DNA of 64,000 bases from Flavobacteriia bacterium (GTDB taxonomy: Bacteria > Bacteroidota > Bacteroidia > Flavobacteriales > Flavobacteriaceae): NCBI GenBank assembly GCA_013298525.1, contig JAAFHW010000001.1, positions 54,875 to 118,874 on the forward strand, written 5' to 3'. The notes below the pieces were generated by a model. It was not told the origin of the DNA. It made no database searches and worked only from the letters and a program-made list of their open reading frames with translations. Positions 9,055 to 18,963 of the stretch are shown one piece after another; the first letter of the stretch is position 1, and every line of letters starts with the position of its first letter. A program made the position numbers and the translations under genes.

Positions 9055-10688
9055 TATTGTAGTATTTTGTTGTACTCAGTTGGGTTAGCCAATATAGAAT
9101 TCGCTTTAGCAATTTCTGGATTATTTTTTACATAATATTGGTACAATCCTTCTTTGTATTGATAACGTTTAATGATTTCATCCAGAATTAATTTCTTAAT
9201 TTCCTTCTGATTTTTATCTAAAAGAGCTTCTTCACTTTTTTGTAGAGCAGCAAATAATTGATCGTATTGAGCTTTAATAGATTCGTCAATTTTTTCTTTT
9301 TTAGCTTTTTCTAAAGTGTTTTTCAAAGCCAATTCTGTTTCCGTATCGAAGCTGATTTTTTCTTTTTTCAAAAACGCTTTAAAGTCTGCAAAATCTGCAT
9401 CAGTAATGGTTGGAATTTTATCTCCAAGCGAAGGATTTTTGTAGTAGTAATTAGTTACATAATTAAAAATGCCATCGTTCTTTTGAAGTACCTCAGCAAT
9501 AGTGCTTAGTTTAGTTTCTTCCAATTCTACATCAGGCTGAATTCCTCCACCATCATAAACTGTTCTTCCTTTTTTGGTTTTGAAGGCTGTATATTTTGAA
9601 GCATCTGTACGAGTAGCTTTTCCGTCTTTGTCTTTATGCCAATAGTCTAATGCTTGAATACATCTTCCTGATGGTGTATAATAACGAGAAATTGTAACTT
9701 TTACTTGAGTTCCATAAGTCATATCAATTGGTCTTTGAACCAAACCTTTTCCGAAACTTCGGCTACCAATTACAACAGCACGATCTAAATCTTGCAAAGC
9801 ACCAGAAACAATTTCAGAAGCCGATGCACTTTTTCCATCAACAATAATCGCTAGTGGAATTTGCAAATCAATAGGCTCTCTAGTTGTCTTGTAAGTAACA
9901 TTATACTTAGGATTTTTAGATTTAGTAGTTACAATAACTTCACCTTTTGGTACGAAAAGATTGCACACATTTACAGCTTCGTTTAAAAGACCTCCCGGAT
10001 TTCCTCTTAAATCTAAAATAATTCTTTCGGCACCATCTGCTTTTAGTTTTTCAAGTGCTTCTTTAGTTTCTTGAGTGGTTTTTCTGTTGAAAGCAGAAAG
10101 CACAATATATCCTGTTTTTTCATCAATTTTCGAGAAAAACGGAACGGCTTTTATTTCAACTTCATCCAAAACAATTTGTGCAGTTAGCGTTTTTCCTTGA
10201 CGAAGGTATTTTACCTCAACTTTAGTGTTTTTAGCTCCTTTTAACAATTGAGAAGCATCTTCTTTAAAATCTGCTAAAAGCACATCACCAATTTGAATAA
10301 TGGCATCACCAGCTTTTAATCCGGCTTTGTCGGCAGGAAATCCTTTGTATGGTTCTTTTATGATTAGCTTATCTTCTTTTCGAGTAATCATCGCTCCAAT
10401 TCCAGTATATTCGCCAGTGTTGTTGATTTTAAATTTTACAACATCTTGTTCGTTGAAATAATTAGTATACGGATCTAAATCGGCCAACATACTTTTGATA
10501 GCTTTATCCATCAATTCAGAAGGATTTACTTCATCAACATAGTTTTGATTTACGGTTTTGAAAAGTGTTGTGAAAATTTCAATTTGCTTTGCAATTTCAA
10601 AAAAATCGTCTTTGAAACTAGCGCCAACAAATAAAAAACCTGAGGCAACAATCGGAATTATATATCTTTTTTTAAAGTATTGAAACAT
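9054..10688 (-). CDS. S41 C-terminal processing peptidase (CtpA/Prc type)
   Basis: 544 residues. An N-terminal hydrophobic signal or anchor (residues about 8-24) places it in the periplasm. A PDZ domain lies at about 90-165 (TGIGAM, PADKAGLKAGDAIIQIGD). The S41 protease core at about 185-345 has LRGNPGGLLNEAV, the serine motif KSASASE (S287-S291) and the general-base lysine K314 in SFGKG. The last 140 residues are helical and charged. Such enzymes trim C-termini of periplasmic and envelope proteins. It is the first gene of a unit with the two OmpA paralogues. Confidence 0.95.
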   Translation of the reverse strand: MFQYFKKRYIIPIVASGFLFVGASFKDDFFEIAKQIEIFTTLFKTVNQNYVDEVNPSELMDKAIKSMLADLDPYTNYFNEQDVVKFKINNTGEYTGIGAMITRKEDKLIIKEPYKGFPADKAGLKAGDAIIQIGDVLLADFKEDASQLLKGAKNTKVEVKYLRQGKTLTAQIVLDEVEIKAVPFFSKIDEKTGYIVLSAFNRKTTQETKEALEKLKADGAERIILDLRGNPGGLLNEAVNVCNLFVPKGEVIVTTKSKNPKYNVTYKTTREPIDLQIPLAIIVDGKSASASEIVSGALQDLDRAVVIGSRSFGKGLVQRPIDMTYGTQVKVTISRYYTPSGRCIQALDYWHKDKDGKATRTDASKYTAFKTKKGRTVYDGGGIQPDVELEETKLSTIAEVLQKNDGIFNYVTNYYYKNPSLGDKIPTITDADFADFKAFLKKEKISFDTETELALKNTLEKAKKEKIDESIKAQYDQLFAALQKSEEALLDKNQKEIKKLILDEIIKRYQYKEGLYQYYVKNNPEIAKANSILANPTEYNKILQ

Positions 10689-10741
10689 AATTATATTTCT
10701 TTTTTCTTGTATTATGAATTTACGAATGTAATAAACAGTGT

Positions 10742-10749
10742 CAAATATA
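10742..10749 (-). promoter_or_regulatory. Candidate -7 promoter box for the S41/OmpA unit
   Basis: The plus strand reads CAAATATA, so the minus strand reads TATATTTG, a match to TAnnTTTG, 54 bases before the protease ATG. No TTG element is seen upstream. It lies in the 99-base gap after rnpA. Confidence 0.4.
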
Positions 10750-10787
10750 TTGTAATATGATTAGAAAACTAATTTTTTAATTTATCC

Positions 10788-11192
10788 TTAAGAATTCAAT
10801 TTCAAATGTTCTTCTTTAAGAACGGCTATCCATTTTTCGAAAAGCAAAATTGTTTTTTCATTTATTTCAGCATAACTCAGCCTTTCTTTAGTTTGATAAA
10901 AAAACATAACAGCATATTTTTGGTCTAAATTATCGTGTATCAAATGTTTATTTAATCTGTAACATTCTCGTAAAACGCGTTTGAAATAATTTCTATCTAC
11001 GGCATGTTTGAAATGTTTTTTAGAAACAGAAACGCCAAATTTTATTTTTCCTTCACAGTCTTCTATAGGTGTATAAACCAATCGCAAAGGAAATTTTGAG
11101 ACAGATTTTCCTTCAGTAAAAAGCAAATCGATTGTTTTTCTGCTTTTAAGTTTTTCTTTTTTCGGATATTTGAAATCCACTTCTGTTGACAA
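10788..11192 (-). CDS. rnpA: Ribonuclease P protein component
   Basis: 134 residues, the usual size. This is the basic protein subunit that helps the RNase P RNA remove 5' leaders from pre-tRNA. It shows the family start LKSRKTIDLLFTEGKSV, then FGVSVSKKHFKHAVDRNYFKRVLRE, which corresponds to the RNR signature helix with the second R of RNR replaced (RNY). It starts one base after the stop of the upstream secreted protein. Unlike in many bacteria, rpmH is not beside it. Confidence 0.93.
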   Translation of the reverse strand: MSTEVDFKYPKKEKLKSRKTIDLLFTEGKSVSKFPLRLVYTPIEDCEGKIKFGVSVSKKHFKHAVDRNYFKRVLRECYRLNKHLIHDNLDQKYAVMFFYQTKERLSYAEINEKTILLFEKWIAVLKEEHLKLNS

Positions 11193-11193
11193 A

Positions 11194-11607
11194 CTATTTG
11201 GTAGTATAAATATTGTAAACCATTTTCAAGTCAGGATAGTTGATGTAAAACTGCATTCTATTGTTTTCTTTTTTGCGAGTGACAATTAGAATAGCACATT
11301 TAACACCATCATTATCAGTGCAAATAAAACCTAAAGTGTCATCATTTTCATTTGAAACTTTTTCAAGATAGGATTCAATTTTATACAATTGAAGTTCTTT
11401 TGAATTGATAACAAATCGATCTTTATTTGCATCTAAAGTAATTATAATTTCGGCTTTTTTAAATTCGGTCCATTCGTTCCAACCACCTTTAGAATTTTTA
11501 TCCATAACACTCAAACTACTCGTTTTGAAAGTGTAAACTTGTGCTGAGGTTTTGTGTAAACCTAGGTTTAGGGTAAGTAAAAAAAGTATAAAATGTAAAG
11601 GTTTCAT
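11194..11607 (-). CDS. Small secreted protein of unknown function
   Basis: 137 residues with signal peptide MKPLHFILFLLTLNLGLHKTSAQ. The mature part is about 114 residues, probably beta-rich, with alternating hydrophobic stretches (AEIIITLD, CAILIVTRK, MQFYINYPDLKMVYNIY) and two cysteines (FICTDNDGVKCAI). I do not recognise a domain. It is tightly coupled to rnpA (one-base gap), so its promoter should also serve rnpA. Confidence 0.7.
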   Translation of the reverse strand: MKPLHFILFLLTLNLGLHKTSAQVYTFKTSSLSVMDKNSKGGWNEWTEFKKAEIIITLDANKDRFVINSKELQLYKIESYLEKVSNENDDTLGFICTDNDGVKCAILIVTRKKENNRMQFYINYPDLKMVYNIYTTK

Positions 11608-11652
11608 AAATAAGAAATTTAATCGAGTGTAAAACTACAAATTCTATTCCAA

Positions 11653-11682
11653 AAAAAGCGTTCCAACTTTAGAACGCTTTTT
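11653..11682 (-). terminator. Intrinsic terminator after the M1 aminopeptidase
   Basis: Stem AAAAAGCGTTC (11653-11663) pairs with GAACGCTTTTT (11672-11682) around an 8-base loop. On the minus strand a T-run follows. It lies 3 bases beyond the aminopeptidase stop codon. Confidence 0.85.
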
Positions 11683-11685
11683 GGT

Positions 11686-13572
11686 TTATTTTATTTCGTA
11701 AGAATTATTATCTGGTTTCACATCTGCCATTAAACCGCTAGGATCAATAGTGATTTTTTTAATTGCTGTTTTCTCTTTATCAATTTCAAAGAAATAATTC
11801 GGGTTTCCCCAAGCCCAATCTTTTAGAATAGTTCTTTTAATTTCTGGTGTTGGATTTTCTTTTTCAAAACTCATCATTCGTAAAGGAATGTAAAAACTCT
11901 CTTTTGTACCATCAGTATATTCTACCAAAACATCTATTGGCATTGGCATTCTTCCAATTCTTTCGAGAGAAACACCAGTTTTTTTGATGCCATCAGTTGC
12001 GCTTTCAACATTTTTAATTCCGTAATCAATAGTGTTCAAAGTTTTAGTCCAATCGGTTAAATACCAATCTAGATTTGCTCCCGAAACTCTTTCTGCTGTT
12101 CGTTTAATGTCATTAGGCGTTGGATGTTTGAATTTAAATTCTGAGTAAAATCTTTTTACTGTTTTCATCAAATTCTCTTTTCCAATAAGATATTCTAACT
12201 GAGTTAAGAAAAGTTCACCTTTGCTGTAAGAAGCGATGCTATAACTTCTATTTTCGTCATATCGATCTGAATGTGTTGAAAGTGGTTGTTCTTTGCCAGA
12301 ATTAGCCAAATTTATGTACGATTTATAAGAACCAGCAAAAGGATTAGCTGATTTTTTCTCGGCAAGTTCGTTGACTCCCAAATCTTCAATAAAAGAGGTA
12401 AATCCTTCGTCCATCCAAGAATGTTTACTTTCGTTTGTTGCCAGCACATGTTGAAACCATGAATGTCCCATTTCGTGGGCAATTACTCCAACAAGTCCTT
12501 CAAAAGTTCCTTCTCCCAAAATTAGGGTACACATTGCATATTCCATTCCGCCATCACCACCTTGAATAACAGAATATTGCTCATATGGATATTTACCAAC
12601 AGTAGTGTTGAAATAGTTCATTAACGCAACAGTTTTTGGTTGAGCTTGTTTCCAGTTTTCAAGAATTTTAGGATTGTTTTTGTATATAAAATGAAGTGTT
12701 GTTCCGAAATCGGTTTTTACAACATCATGAAGATAATTTTTATCAGCAGCCCAAGTAAAATCGTGAACCATAGGCGCAACAAAATGCCAAGTTAACGTTT
12801 TTTGTTTTTTAGGGATTTTAACTTCAATACCTTCTTTTTGATAGTTATATCCAATTTCATTTCCGTTTTGAAGATAACCAGTTCCTCCTAAAAGATATTT
12901 TTTATCGATTGTAATCTTTACATCAAAGTTACCCCAAACACCATGAAATTCTCTTGCTATGTAAGGATCGGCATGCCATCCTTCAAAATCAAATTCGGCA
13001 ATTTTTGGATACCATTGTGCCATCGAAAGTTCTACACCTTCTTTGTTATTTCGTCCAGAACGGCGAATTTGAAGCGGAACTTGTCCATCAAAATCTAATG
13101 TGAAAGTTGTCGTTTTACCTGGTAAGATAGGTTTTGCTAAAGTAACTTCTAAGATAGTTTCTACTTCTTTAGCAACAGCACTTTGGCCGTCTTGTTTAAA
13201 ATTTGAAATGTGTAAATAACCAATTTCAGCTGGTAATAATTTGGCTATTCGACTTTCATTTTTAGTTGTTTTATCGTCAACTTTAATTTTATTTACCATT
13301 CTGCCATCTGGGTCTTTTACAGACTGCAATCGCATATCCATTTCACTTCCTGGTTGAAAAGCGTTATTATACAAATGGTAGAAAACTTTTCGTAAAGTAT
13401 CTGAAGAATTATTAGTGTAAATTAATTCTTGTTTTCCTTTGTATTGGTATGTTTTAACATCCATCGAAACTTCCATTTTGTAATCAGCTTTTTGTTGCCA
13501 ATAACTATTACTTTGCGAAAAAGAAGTCGAAAAACTTATAATAAAAAAAGAAAGAGCAATAAATTTTTTCAT
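11686..13572 (-). CDS. M1 family zinc aminopeptidase
   Basis: 628 residues with signal peptide MKKFIALSFFIISFSTSFSQ. The zinc site is HEMGH at 366-370, with the third ligand E389 exactly 18 residues further (WMDEGF), the M1 signature HEXXH-X18-E. The exopeptidase motif upstream reads GGDGGMEYAM, a variant of the GxMEN type. The large N-terminal beta domain contains FEGWHADPYIAREFHG. It should remove N-terminal residues from peptides outside the cytoplasm; no T9SS tail is present, so periplasm is more likely than medium. It has its own terminator, and a separate one precedes it. Confidence 0.93.
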   Translation of the reverse strand: MKKFIALSFFIISFSTSFSQSNSYWQQKADYKMEVSMDVKTYQYKGKQELIYTNNSSDTLRKVFYHLYNNAFQPGSEMDMRLQSVKDPDGRMVNKIKVDDKTTKNESRIAKLLPAEIGYLHISNFKQDGQSAVAKEVETILEVTLAKPILPGKTTTFTLDFDGQVPLQIRRSGRNNKEGVELSMAQWYPKIAEFDFEGWHADPYIAREFHGVWGNFDVKITIDKKYLLGGTGYLQNGNEIGYNYQKEGIEVKIPKKQKTLTWHFVAPMVHDFTWAADKNYLHDVVKTDFGTTLHFIYKNNPKILENWKQAQPKTVALMNYFNTTVGKYPYEQYSVIQGGDGGMEYAMCTLILGEGTFEGLVGVIAHEMGHSWFQHVLATNESKHSWMDEGFTSFIEDLGVNELAEKKSANPFAGSYKSYINLANSGKEQPLSTHSDRYDENRSYSIASYSKGELFLTQLEYLIGKENLMKTVKRFYSEFKFKHPTPNDIKRTAERVSGANLDWYLTDWTKTLNTIDYGIKNVESATDGIKKTGVSLERIGRMPMPIDVLVEYTDGTKESFYIPLRMMSFEKENPTPEIKRTILKDWAWGNPNYFFEIDKEKTAIKKITIDPSGLMADVKPDNNSYEIK

Positions 13573-13589
13573 TAGATTTTTAAATAAAA

Positions 13590-13616
13590 AATGGAAGAAC
13601 GTTATGCTCTTCCATT
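13590..13616 (-). terminator. Intrinsic terminator after the S8 peptidase
   Basis: AATGGAAGA (13590-13598) pairs with TCTTCCATT (13608-13616) around a 9-base loop. On the minus strand it is followed by a T-rich run (plus-strand A-run at about 13584-13590). It lies between the S8 stop and the M1 start. Confidence 0.8.
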
Positions 13617-13635
13617 AGTTTAATACTATGGTTTT

Positions 13636-15231
13636 TTATTTTTTTGACATTTGTTCTGCCATTAACAAAGCATTGTAAGCATTAACAATTTTACCTGAAA
13701 CACAAGTGCTTGAAAATGGAACAGTAGTTTTTTGCTCACCTACAACAACATTTGCTGATATTGGAGTTCCAGAATCCATTAGAATATGTTTCACTTGAGA
13801 TGCTGTTAAATTTGGGTAATAAGAACGAATTAACGCAGCTACTCCAGCAGCATTTGGTGATGCCATTGATGTTCCTTGTTCGTATTTGTATTTGTTGTTT
13901 GGAATAGTGGCATAAATTTTAACTCCAGGAGCAAAAACATCAACGTTTTTTAAACCATAATTTGAGAAATCAGCAACAAGTTTTGATCCATATTCGTGGT
14001 TTAAAGCTCCAATTGTGATAAGATTATCAGCAACTTCAACTCCATTTACTTCATCTGTTGGGAAATTTGGAGCCGTATCAATGTTTTTAGAATCATTTCC
14101 TGCAGCATGAACGATTAATACGTCTTTACTTGCAGCATATTTTATAGCGTCTTGAACCCAATCAGAATGTGGCGAATAGTCTTTTCCAAAACTTCCATTA
14201 ATTACTTTAGCACCATTATCTACAGCATAGCGAATAGCCAATGCAATATCTTTATCATATTCATCTCCGTTTGGAACAGCACGAAGGGCCATTATTTCTA
14301 CATTACTATTTACAACACCATCTCCACCTTTATTGTTTCCTTTTACTTGAGAAATAATTCCAGCTACGTGTGTACCATGAAGCGCATCTTCAACATCCGG
14401 ACCTTTTACGTTTCCGTTACCATATTTTTTATCATTGATGTCTTCTGGATTATCGCCAACGGCTTTTCTACCATCAAAATTTACATTCAAGTTATAGTTA
14501 ATTTGATCGTATACATAATCTATTTGACCTTTCATTTCCTCTTGAAAATTTGGACCAACTTGTGTCGCAACGCTCAACATTATCATTTTGTTTTGATTTA
14601 AAGCAGCATCCGTGGTAACAATTTTTTTCAAATCATCAATAGTATATGTTTCTTTTTTCAAATGAGTTTTAATCGCTTTATCAGCCTTAGAAATCATATC
14701 CATTTGAGGTTTGTATTGCATCATTTCTGCTAATTTAGCATCTAATTCAGCTTTAGCTTCAGCATAATTTGGAGTGTTTGGACCTTTTTTTACAATACGA
14801 GTTAACTCTAAATTCTCGTCGGTTGCTTCACCTAAAAAGTTCCAACCATGAACATCATCAGTATATCCATTATTGTCGTCGTCTTTTTTGTTACCAGCAA
14901 TTTCTTTTTTATTAGTCCAGATTTTACCTTTCAAGTCTTCGTGATCGATGTCAAGACCAGAATCTACTACACCAACTATAATTTTTGTCCCTTTTTTACT
15001 TTTCAAAAGCTCTTTATAAGCTTTATCAACACTCATTCCAGGAATTGTATCATTTGTTAAATCTAAATGACTCCATCTAAGCATGTCGGCTTCACTAATT
15101 GGAGTTGTTTTTAATGGAGTTTTATCAATATTTGCTGGATTTGTTCCAACCATTGGAGCTAATGATGGGCTACAACTTGTAAGTGCAAGCGCTACTACAG
15201 CGGAGATAAAAAAAGGTTTTATTAATTTCAT
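13636..15231 (-). CDS. S8 subtilisin-family serine peptidase, lipoprotein-like
   Basis: 531 residues. The N-terminus MKLIKPFFISAVVALALTSC is a lipoprotein signal with C20. The catalytic triad is D90 (VVDSGLD), H285 (HGTHVAG) and S455 (GTSMASP). An insertion of about 155 residues, charged and helical, separates the Asp and His blocks; the usual gap is a few tens of residues. There is no recognisable inhibitor propeptide and no C-terminal sorting domain. It should be a membrane-anchored periplasmic or surface endopeptidase. Single gene with its own terminator. Confidence 0.93.
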   Translation of the reverse strand: MKLIKPFFISAVVALALTSCSPSLAPMVGTNPANIDKTPLKTTPISEADMLRWSHLDLTNDTIPGMSVDKAYKELLKSKKGTKIIVGVVDSGLDIDHEDLKGKIWTNKKEIAGNKKDDDNNGYTDDVHGWNFLGEATDENLELTRIVKKGPNTPNYAEAKAELDAKLAEMMQYKPQMDMISKADKAIKTHLKKETYTIDDLKKIVTTDAALNQNKMIMLSVATQVGPNFQEEMKGQIDYVYDQINYNLNVNFDGRKAVGDNPEDINDKKYGNGNVKGPDVEDALHGTHVAGIISQVKGNNKGGDGVVNSNVEIMALRAVPNGDEYDKDIALAIRYAVDNGAKVINGSFGKDYSPHSDWVQDAIKYAASKDVLIVHAAGNDSKNIDTAPNFPTDEVNGVEVADNLITIGALNHEYGSKLVADFSNYGLKNVDVFAPGVKIYATIPNNKYKYEQGTSMASPNAAGVAALIRSYYPNLTASQVKHILMDSGTPISANVVVGEQKTTVPFSSTCVSGKIVNAYNALLMAEQMSKK

Positions 15232-15296
15232 TATTATTATTTTAAAAAATTGGTTTAAAAGTATTTAGTTTTATTAGAATTTAAAAATGATTAACA

Positions 15297-16157
15297 TTAG
15301 ATTAAGATATCTTCACATTTAAAAACTTCTTTCAATCGAATGCCTTTTTCTGTTTTTTCTACTGTGATGATTTCGTTGTGTGCATCGTGTTCTAACAATA
15401 AATAAAAGTTATTTTCTGCACAATTTTCTAAAAACTTTGATTTTTCAGGCATTGTTAAAAGTGGTCGAGTATCATATCCCATGACATATGGTAAAGGTAA
15501 ATGTCCGGCAGTTGGAATCAAATCGGCGCAAAAAACAATAGTTTTATCTTGATATTGAATATGCGGAATCATCATTTTTTCTGTGTGCCCATCAACGAAG
15601 AAAATTCCAAAATCAAGTTCCGACTTTTCTAAGAAATCACTTTCAGGTCTTTTAATGAAATTAAGTTGCCCACTTTCTTGCATAGGCAAAATATTTTCTG
15701 AAAGAAATGATGCTTTTTCGCGCTGATTTGGTTTGGTTGCCCATTCCCAATGGTTTTCATTGGTCCAAAATTTGGCGTTTTTGAAAGCAACTTCATAACC
15801 TGTTTTGTCCTTGTTCCAATTAACGCTTCCGCCACAATGATCAAAATGCAAATGCGACATGAAAACGTCGGTTACATCATCACGATGAAAACCATATTTA
15901 GCTAATGATTTATCTAAGGAATGATTTCCCCAAAGCGAATAATAACTAAAAAATTTCTCTGACTGTTTGTTTCCCATTCCAGTGTCTATAAGGATTAAGC
16001 GATTTCCTTCTTCAATTAAAAGACAACGAGCTGCAATGTCAATAAGATTATTTTCGTCTGCCGGATTGGTTTTATTCCAAATGGTTTTTGGCACTACACC
16101 AAACATGGCACCACCATCTAATTTAAAATTTCCAGCTTCAATTGGGTAAAGTTTCAT
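15297..16157 (-). CDS. Metallo-beta-lactamase-fold hydrolase
   Basis: 286 residues with no signal peptide, so cytoplasmic. The metal-binding motif SHLHFDHCGG (HxHxDH) lies near residues 100-109. Further ligands are probably the His in FVDGHTE and the Asp in FCADLIPTAGH, and LLEHDAH comes near the C-terminus. The layout resembles the lactonase / quorum-quenching branch of the family (DTGMGNK early on), but the substrate cannot be read from sequence. Divergent from the suf operon. Confidence 0.88.
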   Translation of the reverse strand: MKLYPIEAGNFKLDGGAMFGVVPKTIWNKTNPADENNLIDIAARCLLIEEGNRLILIDTGMGNKQSEKFFSYYSLWGNHSLDKSLAKYGFHRDDVTDVFMSHLHFDHCGGSVNWNKDKTGYEVAFKNAKFWTNENHWEWATKPNQREKASFLSENILPMQESGQLNFIKRPESDFLEKSELDFGIFFVDGHTEKMMIPHIQYQDKTIVFCADLIPTAGHLPLPYVMGYDTRPLLTMPEKSKFLENCAENNFYLLLEHDAHNEIITVEKTEKGIRLKEVFKCEDILI

Positions 16158-16263
16158 GATTTTTAATTTTAAAAACGTTGCAATTTACTAAATAGGTTGG
16201 TTTGATAAACGATAAAATCAATTTTTTCTATGGAAACATTAGTTATAAAAATGTTAGTGTTTG

Positions 16264-16293
16264 TTGATAAAATCGATAATTGTAGTAACTTTG
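16264..16293 (+). promoter_or_regulatory. Promoter of the sufA-sufB-sufC-sufD operon
   Basis: TTG (16264-16266) and TAACTTTG (16286-16293) are separated by 19 bases, a full match to the Bacteroidetes TTG-N19-TAnnTTTG promoter. The start codon follows 30 bases later. No Fur or IscR site is obvious by eye. Confidence 0.75.
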
Positions 16294-16323
16294 CCATTAA
16301 TTTAGACAAAATCAAAATAAGCA

Positions 16324-16653
16324 ATGATAAAAGTTTCTGATTCAGCAAGCAAAAAAATCATCGATATGATGAAAGATGACGGTTTTGACGCTGCCAAAGA
16401 TTACGTTAGAGTAGGCGTAAAAAGTGGTGGTTGCTCAGGTTTGTCATATGAATTAAAATTTGACAAAGAGTTGGGTGAAAACGATAAAGTTTTTGAAGAT
16501 AATAATGTAAAAATAGCCGTTGAGAAGAAATCGTTTTTGTATTTAGCAGGAACAATTTTAGAATTTTCTGGCGGATTGAACGGAAAAGGATTTGTATTTA
16601 ATAATCCAAATGCAAGTAGAACTTGTGGTTGCGGAGAATCATTTTCGTTATAA
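16324..16653 (+). CDS. sufA: A-type iron-sulfur carrier (SufA/IscA family)
   Basis: 109 residues. The three conserved cysteines of A-type carriers are present: C37 in GGCSG, and C101 and C103 in CGCGESF. These proteins accept and pass on Fe-S clusters assembled on the SufBCD scaffold. First gene behind a strong TTG-N19-TAACTTTG promoter and 6 bases before sufB. SufA and ErpA cannot be told apart by eye; the name follows its operon. Confidence 0.93.
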   Translation: MIKVSDSASKKIIDMMKDDGFDAAKDYVRVGVKSGGCSGLSYELKFDKELGENDKVFEDNNVKIAVEKKSFLYLAGTILEFSGGLNGKGFVFNNPNASRTCGCGESFSL

Positions 16654-16659
16654 AAAACT

Positions 16660-18108
16660 ATGGCAAAATATACTGAAGACGACTTAAAAGTCGAATTAGA
16701 AAATAAAGAATACGAATATGGATTCTACACCGATTTGGATTCGGAAACGTTTCCTATTGGGTTAAACGAAGATATTGTTCGTGCGATTTCTAAAAAGAAA
16801 GATGAACCTCAATGGATGACCGATTGGCGTATTGAAGCGTTTCGTGCATGGCAAGAAATGGTTGAACCAGAATGGGCAAATGTTCATTATGAAAAACCAG
16901 ATTTTCAAGCAATTTCATACTATTCAGCACCTAAAAAAGCTGATCCAAACAAAACACTTGACGATGTTGATCCAGACCTTTTAGAAATGTATAAAAAGTT
17001 AGGAATATCTATCGACGAACAAAAGAAATTGAATAATGTTGCAATGGATATTGTAGTAGATTCTGTTTCTGTAGCGACTACTTTCAAGAAAACATTGGCT
17101 GAAAAAGGTATCATTTTCATGAGTATTTCAGAAGCTATTCGCGAATATCCAGAATTGGTTCAGAAGTATTTAGGAACGGTTGTACCTCAAAGAGATAATT
17201 TTTATGCTGCGCTAAATTCAGCGGTTTTCTCTGACGGAAGTTTCTGTTACATTCCAAAAGGTGTTCGTTGTCCGATGGAATTATCAACGTATTTCCGCAT
17301 CAATCAAGCAGGAACTGGTCAATTTGAAAGAACACTTCTTATTGCTGACGAAGGCAGTTATGTTTCTTACTTAGAAGGTTGTACAGCGCCGAGTCGTGAT
17401 GAAAACCAATTGCACGCTGCAGTTGTAGAACTTATTGCTTTAGATAATGCCGAAATAAAATATTCAACAGTTCAAAACTGGTATCCAGGAAATAAAGAAG
17501 GAAAAGGTGGAGTTTTTAACTTCGTTACCAAAAGAGGAATTTGCGAGAAAAACGCAAAAATTTCATGGACGCAAGTTGAAACAGGTTCGGCTGTCACTTG
17601 GAAATATCCATCAGTGGTTTTAAAAGGTGACAATTCAATTGGAGAATTTTATTCGATTGCCGTAACCAATAATTTTCAACAAGCGGATACCGGAACTAAA
17701 ATGGTTCATTTAGGAAAAAACACTAAATCGACAATCATTTCTAAAGGAATTTCGGCAGGAAAATCGCAAAACAGTTACAGAGGTTTGGTTAGAATTAGTG
17801 CTAATGCAGACAATGCTAGAAACTTCTCACAATGTGATTCTCTTTTAATGGGGAATAATTGTGGTGCACATACTTTTCCATATATCGAAAGTAAAAATTC
17901 AAGTGCCAAAATTGAACACGAAGCAACTACTTCAAAAATCGGAGAAGATCAAGTATTCTATTGTAATCAAAGAGGAATTCCAACCGAAAAAGCTATTGCA
18001 TTGATTGTAAACGGTTTCAGTAAAGAAGTTTTAAATAAATTACCAATGGAATTTGCAGTTGAAGCGCAAAAATTATTAGAAATTTCGTTGGAAGGATCAG
18101 TTGGATAA
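16660..18108 (+). CDS. sufB: Fe-S cluster scaffold SufB
   Basis: 482 residues, the normal SufB length. It forms the SufBC2D scaffold on which Fe-S clusters are built in the cytoplasm. Family landmarks are SYLEGCTAP near residue 240, [31 protein letters not shown], and [20 protein letters not shown] near the C-terminus. It has no signal peptide. It lies 6 bases after sufA and 36 bases before sufC. Confidence 0.97.
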   Translation: MAKYTEDDLKVELENKEYEYGFYTDLDSETFPIGLNEDIVRAISKKKDEPQWMTDWRIEAFRAWQEMVEPEWANVHYEKPDFQAISYYSAPKKADPNKTLDDVDPDLLEMYKKLGISIDEQKKLNNVAMDIVVDSVSVATTFKKTLAEKGIIFMSISEAIREYPELVQKYLGTVVPQRDNFYAALNSAVFSDGSFCYIPKGVRCPMELSTYFRINQAGTGQFERTLLIADEGSYVSYLEGCTAPSRDENQLHAAVVELIALDNAEIKYSTVQNWYPGNKEGKGGVFNFVTKRGICEKNAKISWTQVETGSAVTWKYPSVVLKGDNSIGEFYSIAVTNNFQQADTGTKMVHLGKNTKSTIISKGISAGKSQNSYRGLVRISANADNARNFSQCDSLLMGNNCGAHTFPYIESKNSSAKIEHEATTSKIGEDQVFYCNQRGIPTEKAIALIVNGFSKEVLNKLPMEFAVEAQKLLEISLEGSVG

Positions 18109-18144
18109 TCAATATTAAATCAGAATAAAAAACACATTCAAAAA

Positions 18145-18894
18145 ATGTTATCAATAAAAAATTTACACGCTTCGGTTGAAGACAAAGAAATATTAAAAGG
18201 AATTAATCTTGAAATAAAAGCAGGAGAAGTTCACGCCATTATGGGACCAAATGGTGCCGGAAAATCAACACTTTCTTCTATTATTGCAGGAAATGAAAAT
18301 TATGAAGTTTCTGAAGGCGAAATCCTTTTAGAAGGTGAGGATATTTCTGAATTAGCACCAGAAGAGAGAGCGCATAAAGGTGTTTTCTTGTCGTTTCAAT
18401 ATCCAGTTGAAATTCCGGGAGTTTCCGTTACGAATTTCATCAAAACTGCGATTAACGAAAAGAGAAAAGCTAACGGACAAGAAGAAATGCCAGCCAACGA
18501 AATGTTGAAATTAATTCGTGAGAAATCAGAATTATTGGAAATGGACAGAAAATTCTTGTCACGTTCATTAAACGAAGGTTTTTCTGGTGGAGAAAAGAAA
18601 CGTAACGAAATTTTCCAAATGGCAATGTTAGAACCAAAAATCGCTATTCTTGACGAAACCGATTCTGGTCTTGATATTGACGCACTTCGTATCGTAGCTA
18701 ATGGCGTTAACAAATTGAAAAACGAAAACAACGCTGTTTTAGTAATCACGCATTACCAACGTTTGTTAGATTATATCATTCCAGATTTCGTTCACGTATT
18801 AATGGACGGAAAAATCGTAAAATCAGGCGGAAAAGAATTGGCTTACGAATTAGAAGAAAAAGGATACGATTGGATAAAAAGTGAATTAGTTTAA
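18145..18894 (+). CDS. sufC: Fe-S assembly ATPase SufC
   Basis: 249 residues, a soluble ABC ATPase that drives the SufBCD scaffold. The Walker A motif GPNGAGKST starts at residue 34. The signature region reads [12 protein letters not shown], the Walker B block [12 protein letters not shown], and the switch histidine VITHYQR. All are typical of SufC, which has no membrane partner. A 70-base heptad palindrome separates it from sufD. Confidence 0.97.
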   Translation: MLSIKNLHASVEDKEILKGINLEIKAGEVHAIMGPNGAGKSTLSSIIAGNENYEVSEGEILLEGEDISELAPEERAHKGVFLSFQYPVEIPGVSVTNFIKTAINEKRKANGQEEMPANEMLKLIREKSELLEMDRKFLSRSLNEGFSGGEKKRNEIFQMAMLEPKIAILDETDSGLDIDALRIVANGVNKLKNENNAVLVITHYQRLLDYIIPDFVHVLMDGKIVKSGGKELAYELEEKGYDWIKSELV

Positions 18895-18897
18895 AAA

Positions 18898-18957
18898 GTT
18901 ATCAGTTGTCTGTTATCGGTTTCAAACGGACAACAAAAACAACTGACAACCGACAAC
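18898..18957 (+). repeat. Heptad-phased palindrome between sufC and sufD
   Basis: The left arm 18898-18919 has 7-base units (GTTATCA, GTTGTCT, GTTATCG). The right arm 18940-18957 has the complementary phase (CAACTGA, CAACCGA, CAAC). The arms pair imperfectly. The element ends 6 bases before the sufD ATG and resembles those at 51003-51074 and 53137-53206 in layout but not in unit sequence. Confidence 0.7.
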
Positions 18958-18963
18958 AAAATT

